In this document: positions 1 through 7,038 of the stretch, in pieces
How the letters are laid out: each line of letters begins with the position of its first letter
Numbering within the stretch: position 1 is the first letter of the stretch
NCBI GenBank assembly: GCA_002482865.1
Contig: DLGU01000078.1
Coordinates: 24,721-35,967, forward strand
From: Porphyrobacter sp. UBA7686
GTDB lineage: Bacteria > Pseudomonadota > Alphaproteobacteria > Sphingomonadales > Sphingomonadaceae
Direction: 5' to 3'
DNA length: 11,247 nucleotides
The notes under the pieces: generated by a model
The model's database searches: none
The model's input: the letters and a program-made list of their open reading frames with translations, nothing else
Told to the model about the DNA's origin: nothing
Translations under genes and position numbers: made by a program

Positions 1-1059
1 CAATGCAGCGCGGCGGAACTGGCAGCGCTCGCGATTGAATTCGGTGCCAAGCTGGCGGTGGTTGGAGACGAGGCGTGCCTGCCCGAACTGCGCGAAGCGC
101 TCGGCAATAGCGGGATTGAAGCGGCAGGTGGCCGCGCGGCGCTGGTCGAAGCGGCGGCGCGACCTGCTGATATGACGGTCGCCGCGATTGTGGGCTGCGC
201 CGGGCTCGCCCCCGTCATGGCAGCGGTGGAGCGGGGCGGCACCATCGCGCTCGCCAATAAGGAAGCGCTGGTTTCGGCGGGCGAAGTGCTGATGCAAGCC
301 GTCGCCAAGCATGGCGCGACGCTGCTGCCCACCGATTCCGAACACAATGCGATTTTCCAGTGCCTCAATGGCAACCGGATCGAAGATGTCGCCAAGATCA
401 CCCTGACGGCCAGCGGTGGCCCCTTGCGGACGTGGACGCAGGCGCAGCTCGATGCGGCGACCCCGGCTGAGGCGGTCGCGCATCCCAATTGGTCGATGGG
501 CGCCAAGATCAGCGTCGATTCCGCCACGATGATGAACAAGGGGCTCGAATATATCGAAGCCTATCACCTGTTCCCCGTCGGGCTCGACCGCTTGGGGATC
601 GTCATTCACCCGCAGAGCGTGATCCACTCGATGGTCGAATTCCGCGACCGGTCGACTTTGGCGCAGCTTGGGCCGTCCGACATGCGCGTGCCGATTGCCT
701 CGTGCCTCGCTTGGCCGCAGCGGATGGAAACGCCGCTCGCCCCGCTCGATCTGGCAGCGATTGGCGAACTCACCTTCTTCCCACCCGATGAAGACCGTTT
801 CCCCGCGACGCGGCTCGCGCGTGAAGCGATCCGGGCGGGCGGATCTGCTCCGGCGATTCTCAACGCCGCCAATGAAGTCGCGGTTGCCGCTTTCCTTGCC
901 GGTCAGATCAGGTTCACCCGGATCGCGGCAGTGGTGGAAGAGACGCTCGCACGCAATAATGACGCCCCGCGCCCGACCAGCCTTGAAGAAGTGCTGGCCG
1001 TCGATCAGTCCGGACGGATGCAGGCCATGAGCCTGCTGGAGACCAACGCCCTTGTTTGA
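1..1059 (+). CDS. dxr: 1-deoxy-D-xylulose 5-phosphate reductoisomerase, 5'-truncated
   Basis: Catalyses the NADPH-dependent rearrangement and reduction of DXP to 2-C-methyl-D-erythritol 4-phosphate in the cytosol, the committed step of the MEP isoprenoid pathway. The reading frame is open from base 1 (no start inside the window), so the first roughly 40 residues with the NADPH-binding glycine motif lie upstream; about 352 of the usual ~390 residues are visible. Diagnostic segments: the metal-binding TDSEHNAIFQ (Asp at 334-336, Glu at 340-342), SGGPLRTW, the WSMGAKISVDSATMMNKGLE block (third acidic ligand Glu at 547-549), VIHPQSVIHSMVEF, and the C-terminal ILNAANEVAVAAFL helix. No frameshift or missing catalytic residue is seen. 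It overlaps the start of rseP by 8 bases, so the two are very likely cotranscribed. An internal GTG at 58 could be mistaken for the start, but homology runs through it. Identification is secure. Confidence 0.97.
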   Translation, partial: QCSAAELAALAIEFGAKLAVVGDEACLPELREALGNSGIEAAGGRAALVEAAARPADMTVAAIVGCAGLAPVMAAVERGGTIALANKEALVSAGEVLMQAVAKHGATLLPTDSEHNAIFQCLNGNRIEDVAKITLTASGGPLRTWTQAQLDAATPAEAVAHPNWSMGAKISVDSATMMNKGLEYIEAYHLFPVGLDRLGIVIHPQSVIHSMVEFRDRSTLAQLGPSDMRVPIASCLAWPQRMETPLAPLDLAAIGELTFFPPDEDRFPATRLAREAIRAGGSAPAILNAANEVAVAAFLAGQIRFTRIAAVVEETLARNNDAPRPTSLEEVLAVDQSGRMQAMSLLETNALV

Positions 1060-2173
1060 ATCGCCCCCCTTCTGGATGTACGTGATCGGCTTCCTGCTCC
1101 TGCTCGGGCCGCTCGTCACCCTGCATGAACTTGGCCACCTGTTGGTCGGCCGGTTGTTCGGCGTGAAGGCCGAATCTTTCTCGGTCGGGTTCGGCAAAGA
1201 GCTGGCAGGCTTCACTGACAAACGGGGGACGCGCTGGAAACTCTCGGCGCTGCCTTTGGGCGGATATGTCCAATTCAAGGGTGACATGAACCCGGCGAGC
1301 GTGCCCGATGCGGATGCTCCGGTCGAGGAAGGCAGTTTCCAGCACGCCGCCTTGTGGAAGCGCGCCTTGATCGTTGCGGCTGGCCCGATCACCAATCTGG
1401 TGGTCGCCATTGCCATATTTGCGGCCTTCTTCGCGATCATCGGCAAGCCGGTGATCGTTGGCGAAGAGGATTCGCGCACCATCGGCGCTTTCAGCGAAGG
1501 TAGCGTGGCTGAGGCGGTAGGTCTTGAAGTTGGTGATGTCGTGGTCGCCATTGACGGTCGCCCGATCCGCGATTTCACCGATTTGAAGACCAAGGTCGCG
1601 CTCCATCCTGGCAAGCAGATGGTCTTCACCGTCGAGCGCGCAGGCGAGGAAATCGACTACACACTCACCACCGCACGCATCGAACGCAAGGACAGTTTCG
1701 GCAATACCAGCACCGAAGGTTTGATCGGCGTGGCGCCGGCTGGCGGCAAGTACGAACTTGAAAAGGTGAGCGTCCTTGAGGCGATCCCGCTCGGAGCGAA
1801 GCAGAGCTGGGACTTCATGGGCATGATGATCACTGGCATCCAGCAGATCGTCACAGGAGAGCGTTCGGTCAAGGAACTGGGCGGCCCGCTCAAGATCGCA
1901 AAGTACTCGGGCGAGCAGATGAGCATGGGGGCGGCGGCCTTCCTCCATTTTGCCGCACTGATTTCGCTTAATTTGGCATTCATCAACTTCTTGCCAATCC
2001 CCGCGCTCGATGGCGGGCACCTGATGTTCTACGCGGCCGAGGCGATCCGCCGTAAGCCGGTAGGGCCGCAGGCGACCGAATGGGCCTACCGCACCGGCAT
2101 TGCGCTGGTGTTGATGCTGATGGTGGTGGTGACGGTGAATGACATTGTCTCGCTTCCCATCTTTGGAAGCTGA
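1052..2173 (+). CDS. rseP: Site-2 intramembrane zinc metalloprotease RseP (M50)
   Basis: Inner-membrane protease that cuts transmembrane segments, classically anti-sigma factors after a first periplasmic cut, and also clears signal-peptide remnants. The 373-residue protein has the zinc motif HELGH at residues 25-29 in the first membrane helix, GPITN at 111-115, one PDZ domain at about 140-205, the GGPL segment near 277, and the second active-site motif NFLPIPALDG with Asp320, followed by C-terminal helices. E. coli RseP is ~450 residues with two PDZ domains; here only one fits between the two active-site halves. The TTG start at 1052 is chosen because GGAG at 1038-1041 lies 10 bases upstream and the frame is closed by a stop at 1028-1030. 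ATG at 1076 would remove eight residues and is a weaker alternative. It overlaps dxr by 8 bases. Which anti-sigma factor it cleaves cannot be told from the window. Confidence 0.95.
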   Translation: MFESPPFWMYVIGFLLLLGPLVTLHELGHLLVGRLFGVKAESFSVGFGKELAGFTDKRGTRWKLSALPLGGYVQFKGDMNPASVPDADAPVEEGSFQHAALWKRALIVAAGPITNLVVAIAIFAAFFAIIGKPVIVGEEDSRTIGAFSEGSVAEAVGLEVGDVVVAIDGRPIRDFTDLKTKVALHPGKQMVFTVERAGEEIDYTLTTARIERKDSFGNTSTEGLIGVAPAGGKYELEKVSVLEAIPLGAKQSWDFMGMMITGIQQIVTGERSVKELGGPLKIAKYSGEQMSMGAAAFLHFAALISLNLAFINFLPIPALDGGHLMFYAAEAIRRKPVGPQATEWAYRTGIALVLMLMVVVTVNDIVSLPIFGS

Positions 2174-2181
2174 TAGCGCGG

Positions 2182-2208
2182 CTGAGGGAGCTTCCCTTGA
2201 TGCCTCAG
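2182..2208. repeat. Inverted repeat just after rseP
   Basis: Two overlapping dyads lie 8 bases after the rseP stop: outer arms CTGAGG (2182-2187) and CCTCAG (2203-2208), and a tighter hairpin AGGGA (2185-2189), loop GCT, TCCCT (2193-2197). The two foldings are mutually exclusive. There is no T-run behind it, so it is not a standard intrinsic terminator. It may be an RNA processing or stability element at the rseP 3' end, or chance. Confidence 0.3.
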
Positions 2209-2214
2209 TGCTTT

Positions 2215-2249
2215 GCCGGGGAAAGCGCGACCATCCGCGTTCTTCCGGC
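2215..2249 (+). other. Imperfect hairpin in the rseP-bamA spacer
   Basis: The 228-base gap between rseP and bamA (2174-2401) holds no recognisable gene and no convincing promoter. Its most obvious structure is this hairpin. The arms 2215-2229 and 2236-2249 form about 13 pairs including two G-U, with one A-C mismatch and one bulged G at 2225, closed by a six-base loop. A gap this long inside an otherwise tight cluster suggests an untranslated leader for bamA. A regulatory role is inference only. Confidence 0.35.
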
Positions 2250-2401
2250 GACCACGCGGCTTGATTGCGCGGGGCACATGGGGCAGAGGCGGGGACCGTG
2301 GGGATGGAGCCATGAGCGGGGGCGCATGGATCTGGGCACGAATAGTGACTGGCAAGGCTTGACGACGCGGGTCGCAGGGTTGGAAACGGGATTTTAGCTG
2401 C

Positions 2402-5128
2402 ATGAACCGATTGAGCAAGACAGGCCTTGGGCCGGTCATTTGCAATCCCGCCCCCTCGCGCGGCCCGATCCGGCTGGCGAGCCTGCTGTGCTGCGGCTCG
2501 ATCCTTGCTGGCTTGCCAGCGATGGCCGGCGCGCAAGAAGCAAGTCCGGCCCCCGCCGCGCAGCCCACTTCTGCCCCGGCTCCGGCGCCTGCTGCGCGCA
2601 GCAACGTGATCCGCACCATCACTGTGGTTGGGGCCGAGCGGCTCGAGCCGACCACCATCCTCAGCTACATCCGTCTGCGGGTTGGCCAGGAATACACCTC
2701 GGCTGCCGCGGACGAGGCCCTGAAGGACCTTGGCGCGACCGAACTGTTCGCCAATTTCTCGATCCGCAATGATGCCGGCAATGTCGTCATCACCGTCACC
2801 GAGAACCCGGTGATCAACCGCATCGTGCTCGAAGGCAATGAACGCCTCAAGGCCGACAAGATCCTGCCCGAAATCAAGCTTTCGCCGCGCCAGATCTTCA
2901 CCCGTTCCAAGGTGCGCGCGGACGTGGCCCGCATCATCGAGCTCTACAAGCGCCAGGGCCGGTTCGCCGCGCAGGTTGAACCGAAGATGGTGCAGCTGCC
3001 GCAGAACCGCGTCGATATCGTGTTCGAAATCACCGAAGGCCCCAAGTCCAAGGTCCGCCAGATCAACATCCTCGGCAACGAGAAGTTCTCTGACGGCGAG
3101 CTGCGCGGCGAAATGGTGACCAAGCAGGCGCGCCTCACCAGCTTCTTCAGCTCTAACACGAGCTATGACCCGGATCGCCTCGCCTTCGACCAGCAGAAGC
3201 TGCGCCAGTTCTACCTGACCGAAGGCTACGCCGACTTCCGCGTCGTGTCGGCCGTGGCGGAACTCACGCCCGACCAGAAGGACTTCATCATCACCTATGT
3301 GGTGGAGGAGGGCGAGCGCTACACCTTCGGCGACGTCAAGGTCGACAGCCAGCTGCGCGACTTCGACAGCGATGTGATGAGCACGCAGCTGCCGATGAAG
3401 GCCGGCGATTTCTACAACGCCAAGATCGTCGAAGACACGGTTGAGCAGCTGACCGAGCTTGCGGGCCGCTACGGCTATGCGTTTGCCGACGTCCAGCCGC
3501 GCTTCAACCGCGATCCCGAAAATCTCAAGATGAACATCACCTTCGTTCTTCGCGAGGCTCCGCGGGTTTATGTCGAGCGGGTCGACATCAACGGCAACAC
3601 GCTGACGCAGGACAAGGTGATCCGTCGCGAGTTTCGCTTGGCCGAGGGCGATGCGTTCAACTCACTGGGCGTGCAGCGCACCACCGCGCGCATCAACTCG
3701 CTCGCCTATTTCCAAGAAAACTTCGAGGTCACCCAGACCGAAGGCAGTGCGCCTGACCGGATCATTCTTGAAGCCAACATTGAAGAGCGCCCCACGGGCG
3801 AATTGCAGTTCTCGGCCGGTTTCTCCTCGATCGAGCAGTTCATCCTGGCCGGCTCCATCCGCCAGCGCAATTTCCGCGGGCGCGGACAGACGATCGGGCT
3901 GAGCGTCAACTATTCGCAGTTCTCGCGTTCGGCGCAGATCAGCTTCTCCGATCCCTACATCTTCGATCGCAACATCTCCGGCGGGATCGATATCTACCGC
4001 CGCGATTTCAATAGCTTCAACTTTACCGGCAACCAGCGCAACACGACGTTCGAACAGGCCACCACCGGCTTCTCGATGCGCGCGGGCGTTCCGCTGACCG
4101 AGTATATGTCGTTGGTTGGCAGCTACACGCTCAATTACGAAGATGTGTCGCTGGACGAAAACCTGTTCTTCTCGGACGTCAATGGTGACGGGACGCTGGA
4201 ATGCGATCCGCTGCGCGCGGGCCGCTTCTTGTGCGATGCAATCGGCACCCGGTTGAGCTCGATCGTCGGCCTCAGCCTCAACTATAACTCGCTCAATTCG
4301 CGCGTCCGTCCGACGCGCGGCCGGACTGTTTCGCTCAGCGGCGAATTCGCCGGGCTGGGCGGCGATGTACGCTATATCCGCTTCCGTGGCCGTGGGCAGC
4401 AGTTCTGGAATGTCGGCAACTCGGGCTTCATCTTCTCGATCCTTGCTGAAGGTGGAACGATCATTCCGCTGCAAGAACGCCCCGGCGCCGGTGTCGACGA
4501 CGTTCTGCTGACCGACCGCTTCTTCCTGGGTGAACCGCAGTTCCGCGGGTTTGCGATCCGCGGCGTCGGCCCGCGCATCCTGACGCAGACTTCGCAGCTC
4601 GACGGCACCGGCCGTCCGATCCTCGATGCCAATGGCAACATCACCTTCTTCACCGACCGTAATCAGGTCCGCGACGACGCCGTTGGCGGGCGCAATTACT
4701 ACCTCGGCCGTGCCGAGCTAGAAATTCCGCTTGGCACTGGTGCGCGCGAACTGGGTCTGCGGCCTTCGATCTGGGCCGATATCGGCGCGCTCTGGGGGGT
4801 CGAACAGCCGATCCTTACCGTCAATCCGGCGGGCATTCCGATTACGAATGCCGCGGGTGAGCCGCTGTTCCAGGTTCCTAACACCAATACTACGACCACC
4901 AGCCCGACCCAGGCTGACGGATCGCTCAATATTCGCCTGATTCAGCCCAATTCCAATATCCGCGAGCTGTTTCTGGGGAACTCGCCAAGCCCGCGCATCA
5001 CGGCCGGGATCGGGGTTAACTGGAACTCGCCCTTCGGACCGTTCCGTATCGACTTCGCTCAGACCATTCGCAGGGTCGAAGGCGATGACGAGCGGCGCTT
5101 CACATTCAACGTAGGAACCCAATTCTGA
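2402..5128 (+). CDS. bamA: Outer membrane protein assembly factor BamA
   Basis: Essential Omp85-family core of the BAM complex, which folds and inserts beta-barrel proteins into the outer membrane. The 908-residue product starts with a signal peptide (basic and long n-region, hydrophobic core near 25-38, likely cut near residue 44), then an Ala/Pro-rich linker to about 66, five POTRA domains (about 70-460) and a C-terminal 16-strand barrel. The conserved loop-6 RGF motif is present as FRGF at 714-717, followed by GVGPR, and the protein ends in a beta-signal with terminal Phe (FNVGTQF). An extracellular-side segment carries DVNGDG at 592-597 with Cys601 and Cys611, resembling a calcium loop near a possible disulfide. 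The ATG at 2402 has only a weak upstream GGGA (2388-2391). The frame is closed at 2360-2362, so no much longer form is possible. The stop overlaps the start of the chaperone gene by one base. Confidence 0.97.
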   Translation: MNRLSKTGLGPVICNPAPSRGPIRLASLLCCGSILAGLPAMAGAQEASPAPAAQPTSAPAPAPAARSNVIRTITVVGAERLEPTTILSYIRLRVGQEYTSAAADEALKDLGATELFANFSIRNDAGNVVITVTENPVINRIVLEGNERLKADKILPEIKLSPRQIFTRSKVRADVARIIELYKRQGRFAAQVEPKMVQLPQNRVDIVFEITEGPKSKVRQINILGNEKFSDGELRGEMVTKQARLTSFFSSNTSYDPDRLAFDQQKLRQFYLTEGYADFRVVSAVAELTPDQKDFIITYVVEEGERYTFGDVKVDSQLRDFDSDVMSTQLPMKAGDFYNAKIVEDTVEQLTELAGRYGYAFADVQPRFNRDPENLKMNITFVLREAPRVYVERVDINGNTLTQDKVIRREFRLAEGDAFNSLGVQRTTARINSLAYFQENFEVTQTEGSAPDRIILEANIEERPTGELQFSAGFSSIEQFILAGSIRQRNFRGRGQTIGLSVNYSQFSRSAQISFSDPYIFDRNISGGIDIYRRDFNSFNFTGNQRNTTFEQATTGFSMRAGVPLTEYMSLVGSYTLNYEDVSLDENLFFSDVNGDGTLECDPLRAGRFLCDAIGTRLSSIVGLSLNYNSLNSRVRPTRGRTVSLSGEFAGLGGDVRYIRFRGRGQQFWNVGNSGFIFSILAEGGTIIPLQERPGAGVDDVLLTDRFFLGEPQFRGFAIRGVGPRILTQTSQLDGTGRPILDANGNITFFTDRNQVRDDAVGGRNYYLGRAELEIPLGTGARELGLRPSIWADIGALWGVEQPILTVNPAGIPITNAAGEPLFQVPNTNTTTTSPTQADGSLNIRLIQPNSNIRELFLGNSPSPRITAGIGVNWNSPFGPFRIDFAQTIRRVEGDDERRFTFNVGTQF

Positions 5129-5814
5129 TGACACGTCTTGCCAAGCTTCTTGCTCCGGCCGGCCTGGTGCTGGCCGCCACCGCCGCGCTTCCCGCACAGG
5201 CACAGGTCGATGGCCGCATGGCCTCGGTCGATGTCACGCGCACCATCATCGGCACCACCGCTTTCCAGACCTCGTATGAGCAGGTCAACACGACCTACGC
5301 TCAGCAGAACGAACTGCGTCGCACCAAGGCGCAGGAGCGGCAGACCATGCTCGCCAAGTTCGACAAGAACGGCGACAAGCAGGTTGATGAGACCGAACAG
5401 GCCGCCATGCAGAAGTCGGCCGACTTGCCCAAGCTGCAGGCGCTGGAACAGGAAATTCAGGGCCTCTCCAATCAGATCGACGGTGCTCGTGTCTTCGCGA
5501 TCGAGCAGATCATCATGCAGTATGGCTCGGCCTTGCAGGACGTGACCACGGCTGACCAGATCAAGGTCGTGTTGGATCCGGGCACAGTGCTGTTCGCGGT
5601 GCCGGAAATGGATATCACCCCCAAGGTGACTGCTGCGCTCAACGCCCGCGTTCCCGCCGTCGGCGTGGTTCCGCCCGCTGGCTGGCAGCCGAGCCGCGAA
5701 GGCGTGCAGATCTATCAGGAAATCCAGCAGCGCCTCGCGCTCGCCGCGCAGATGCAGCAGCAGCAGGCTGCCCCCGCACCGCAGGGCGATACGGCCGCGC
5801 CGGTCGGTCGCTGA
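5128..5814 (+). CDS. skp: OmpH/Skp-family periplasmic chaperone with EF-hand-like loop
   Basis: Likely periplasmic holdase that binds unfolded outer-membrane proteins on their way to BamA, as Skp does. The 228-residue product has a signal peptide ending in PAQAQ near residue 26, then the OmpH pattern: a conserved start ([12 protein letters not shown]), a long Gln/Glu-rich helical middle (about 48-135) and a returning C-terminal part with a Gln-rich, Ala/Pro tail (195-228) partly encoded by a short CAG run at 5755-5766. It is longer than E. coli Skp (161 residues). Unusually, residues 79-90 read [12 protein letters not shown], matching the 1-3-5-9-12 acidic spacing of an EF-hand calcium loop, though position 6 is Lys instead of Gly. 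The start shares one base with the bamA stop (TGATG), with AGGA at 5113-5116 as ribosome-binding site. The position directly after bamA is typical for skp. Family assignment is good; calcium binding is inference. Confidence 0.88.
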   Translation: MTRLAKLLAPAGLVLAATAALPAQAQVDGRMASVDVTRTIIGTTAFQTSYEQVNTTYAQQNELRRTKAQERQTMLAKFDKNGDKQVDETEQAAMQKSADLPKLQALEQEIQGLSNQIDGARVFAIEQIIMQYGSALQDVTTADQIKVVLDPGTVLFAVPEMDITPKVTAALNARVPAVGVVPPAGWQPSREGVQIYQEIQQRLALAAQMQQQQAAPAPQGDTAAPVGR

Positions 5815-5833
5815 TCCTGACGGAGAACATGAG

Positions 5834-6310
5834 ATGAGCGAAGCGGGTAGCGCGCCGGCCGAGGTGCTGGATTACGATATCGTCAAGATCCTCAAGGCCT
5901 TGCCGCATCGCTACCCGCTGCTGCTGGTTGACCGAGTGCGGTCAATCACGCTGGGTGAGCGCATTCACGCGGTCAAGGCCGTGAGCATGAACGAGCAGTT
6001 CTTCCAGGGCCACTTTCCCGGCGCACCGATCATGCCGGGCGTGCTCCAGATCGAGGCGCTGGCGCAGGCTGCCGGCATCCTCGGGATCGAGACGATGGAA
6101 CTGGCCGGCACCGGCAAGCTGGTGATCTTCATGGGCATCGAGAACGCGAAGTTCCGCGCTCCCGTGACGCCGGGCTGCCTGCTCGACCTGCACGTGGAAT
6201 TCACCCAGAAGCGCAGCCGCGTCTACAAGTTCAAGGGCGTTGCCAGCGTCGAGGGCAAGACGACCTGTGAGGTCGAATTCACGGCCATGATGACGGATCC
6301 GCCTGCCTGA
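5834..6310 (+). CDS. fabZ: 3-hydroxyacyl-[acyl-carrier-protein] dehydratase FabZ
   Basis: Cytosolic hot-dog-fold enzyme that dehydrates beta-hydroxyacyl-ACP to trans-2-enoyl-ACP in fatty acid elongation. The 158-residue product is of normal length, with the [13 protein letters not shown] entry segment (23-35) and the signature [20 protein letters not shown], which holds catalytic His60 and Glu74. The ATG at 5834 is set by GGAG at 5822-5825 eight bases upstream; a nearby ATG at 5829 runs into a stop at once. It lies 19 bases after skp, so cotranscription is likely. In LPS producers lpxD sits between skp and fabZ, and lpxA/lpxB follow. Neither is found here. Confidence 0.97.
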   Translation: MSEAGSAPAEVLDYDIVKILKALPHRYPLLLVDRVRSITLGERIHAVKAVSMNEQFFQGHFPGAPIMPGVLQIEALAQAAGILGIETMELAGTGKLVIFMGIENAKFRAPVTPGCLLDLHVEFTQKRSRVYKFKGVASVEGKTTCEVEFTAMMTDPPA

Positions 6311-6378
6311 GGGTAGCAATCCTCATCTAAGGTTGCATTGCGCTGCGTTCCTCACTAAGGCGCGCGCTTCCCATTCAT

Positions 6379-6408
6379 AGCTGTGCCGGTCGGTACCGGT
6401 GCCACGCT
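6379..6408 (+). promoter_or_regulatory. Hairpin directly upstream of the rpmE ribosome-binding site
   Basis: In the 113-base fabZ-rpmE gap an RNA can fold as AGC, bulged T, GTG, CCGGT, loop CGGT, ACCGG, bulged TGC, CAC, GCT: 11 Watson-Crick pairs between 6379-6390 and 6395-6408. It ends two bases before the AAAGGA ribosome-binding site (6411-6416) and has no T-run, so it is not a terminator. Its position would suit translational feedback by bL31 on its own mRNA, but no known motif was matched. No convincing promoter was found in the gap; TTGCAT at 6333-6338 lacks a good -10 partner. Confidence 0.4.
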
Positions 6409-6423
6409 GCAAAGGATCACGTC

Positions 6424-6651
6424 ATGAAGGCCGAAGGTCACCCCGAATACCACATGATCACGGTCAAGATGACCGATGGTACCGAATTCCAGACTCGCTC
6501 GACTTGGGGCAAGGAAGGCGACACCCTGTCGCTCGAAATCGATCCCCTCAGCCACCCGGCTTGGACCGGTGGCCGTCAGCAGGCGTCGGAAGGCGGCCGC
6601 GTGGCCCAGTTCAACAAGCGTTTCGGCGGGCTCAGCCTCAAGAACAAGTAA
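6424..6651 (+). CDS. rpmE: 50S ribosomal protein bL31, cysteine-free form
   Basis: Component of the large ribosomal subunit at the intersubunit bridge near the 5S rRNA. The 75-residue product matches the alphaproteobacterial bL31 pattern: [10 protein letters not shown] start, [35 protein letters not shown] and a basic C-terminus ([13 protein letters not shown]). There are no cysteines at all, so it is of the C-minus type that does not bind structural zinc. ATG 6424 is preceded by AAAGGA at 6411-6416 with seven-base spacing. It is the last gene of the plus-strand cluster and is followed by a clear terminator. Whether it is read from an upstream promoter or its own is not resolved. Confidence 0.96.
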   Translation: MKAEGHPEYHMITVKMTDGTEFQTRSTWGKEGDTLSLEIDPLSHPAWTGGRQQASEGGRVAQFNKRFGGLSLKNK

Positions 6652-6667
6652 TCGGTCTTTTCAGCTT

Positions 6668-6683
6668 GCGGCCTTCGGGCCGT
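6668..6683 (+). other. UUCG-tetraloop hairpin after rpmE
   Basis: Stem GCGGCC/GGCCGT (one G-U pair) closed by a C(TTCG)G loop, an extra-stable RNA tetraloop, 16 bases after the rpmE stop. No T-run follows it, so on its own it would not terminate, but it sits seven bases before the real terminator hairpin. It may protect the 3' end from exonucleases. Confidence 0.5.
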
Positions 6684-6689
6684 GCGAGG

Positions 6690-6717
6690 AAGGCGGCCCG
6701 ACGGGGTCGCCTTTTTC
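6690..6717 (+). terminator. Rho-independent terminator of the rpmE-ending cluster
   Basis: A 10-pair stem, AAGGCGGCCC (6690-6699) with GGGTCGCCTT (6704-6713) and one G-U pair, has a GACG loop and runs into TTTTTC. It ends the plus-strand transcript four bases before the 3' end of the converging zinc-finger gene. On the minus strand the same hairpin is followed by a mixed sequence, so it is a weak terminator in that direction. Confidence 0.85.
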
Positions 6718-6720
6718 GTT

Positions 6721-7038
6721 TCAGGCGGCACATTTGATACAGCGGGTGGCCATCGGCTGCGCTTCCAGGCGCGCGACCGGGATCTCCGCGCCGCAATTCG
6801 CACAAGCCCCGTAGGAGCCTGCCTCGATTCGGGCGAGGGCCGCGCGAATCTGGCGGGCCTCGGCGCGCAGCACATCATCCACCCCTTCGAGGGCTTCGTC
6901 GTCGGCAAGGTCGGTCGCCTGCTCAGCGAAATCGGCGTCGAGAGGGCTACGCAAGTCGTCCTCGATTTGCTCGCTGCGTGCGACAATATCGGCGAGCCGC
7001 GCCTTCAGCTGCTGTTCGATTGTGGCGTAGTCGTTCAT
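6721..7038 (-). CDS. TraR/DksA-family C4 zinc-finger protein
   Basis: Small protein of the DksA/TraR superfamily, whose members bind in the RNA polymerase secondary channel and alter initiation, in some cases with ppGpp. The 105-residue form (start at 7038) has an N-terminal helical, acidic region (about 5-70, with a DADFAEQATDLADDEALE-type segment), ALARIEAGSYG at about 67-77, and a complete four-cysteine finger: Cys79, Cys82, Cys100, Cys103. It is shorter than E. coli DksA (151 residues), nearer the TraR/YbiI size class. The ATG at 7038 is chosen because GGAGGGG lies at 7048-7042; an in-frame ATG at 7050 overlaps that Shine-Dalgarno. Its first base is the last base of the upstream oxygenase stop (TGATG), implying translational coupling. 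The target genes are unknown. Confidence 0.85.
   Translation of the reverse strand: MNDYATIEQQLKARLADIVARSEQIEDDLRSPLDADFAEQATDLADDEALEGVDDVLRAEARQIRAALARIEAGSYGACANCGAEIPVARLEAQPMATRCIKCAA

Noticed and set aside
2486..2500. Possible lipoprotein cleavage site at the double cysteine in the BamA signal peptide
   Set aside because: The residues before the cysteines are Ser-Leu-Leu, which do not fit a lipobox; an ordinary signal peptidase site near residue 44 follows.
914..2536. Long minus-strand open frame (540 codons) opposite dxr, rseP and the bamA start
   Set aside because: It runs antisense to three strongly conserved proteins, its translation is rich in His/Arg/Gln/Asp as expected from mirrored GC-rich codons, and it has no recognisable domain.
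3662..4474. Minus-strand open frame of 270 codons inside bamA
   Set aside because: Shadow of the BamA barrel reading frame; no known motif, and BamA homology is continuous on the other strand.
5755..5766. CAG triplet run in the chaperone gene as a phase-variable repeat
   Set aside because: Only four perfect units, in frame and encoding part of a Gln-rich tail; too short to expect slippage, and slippage would not shift the frame.
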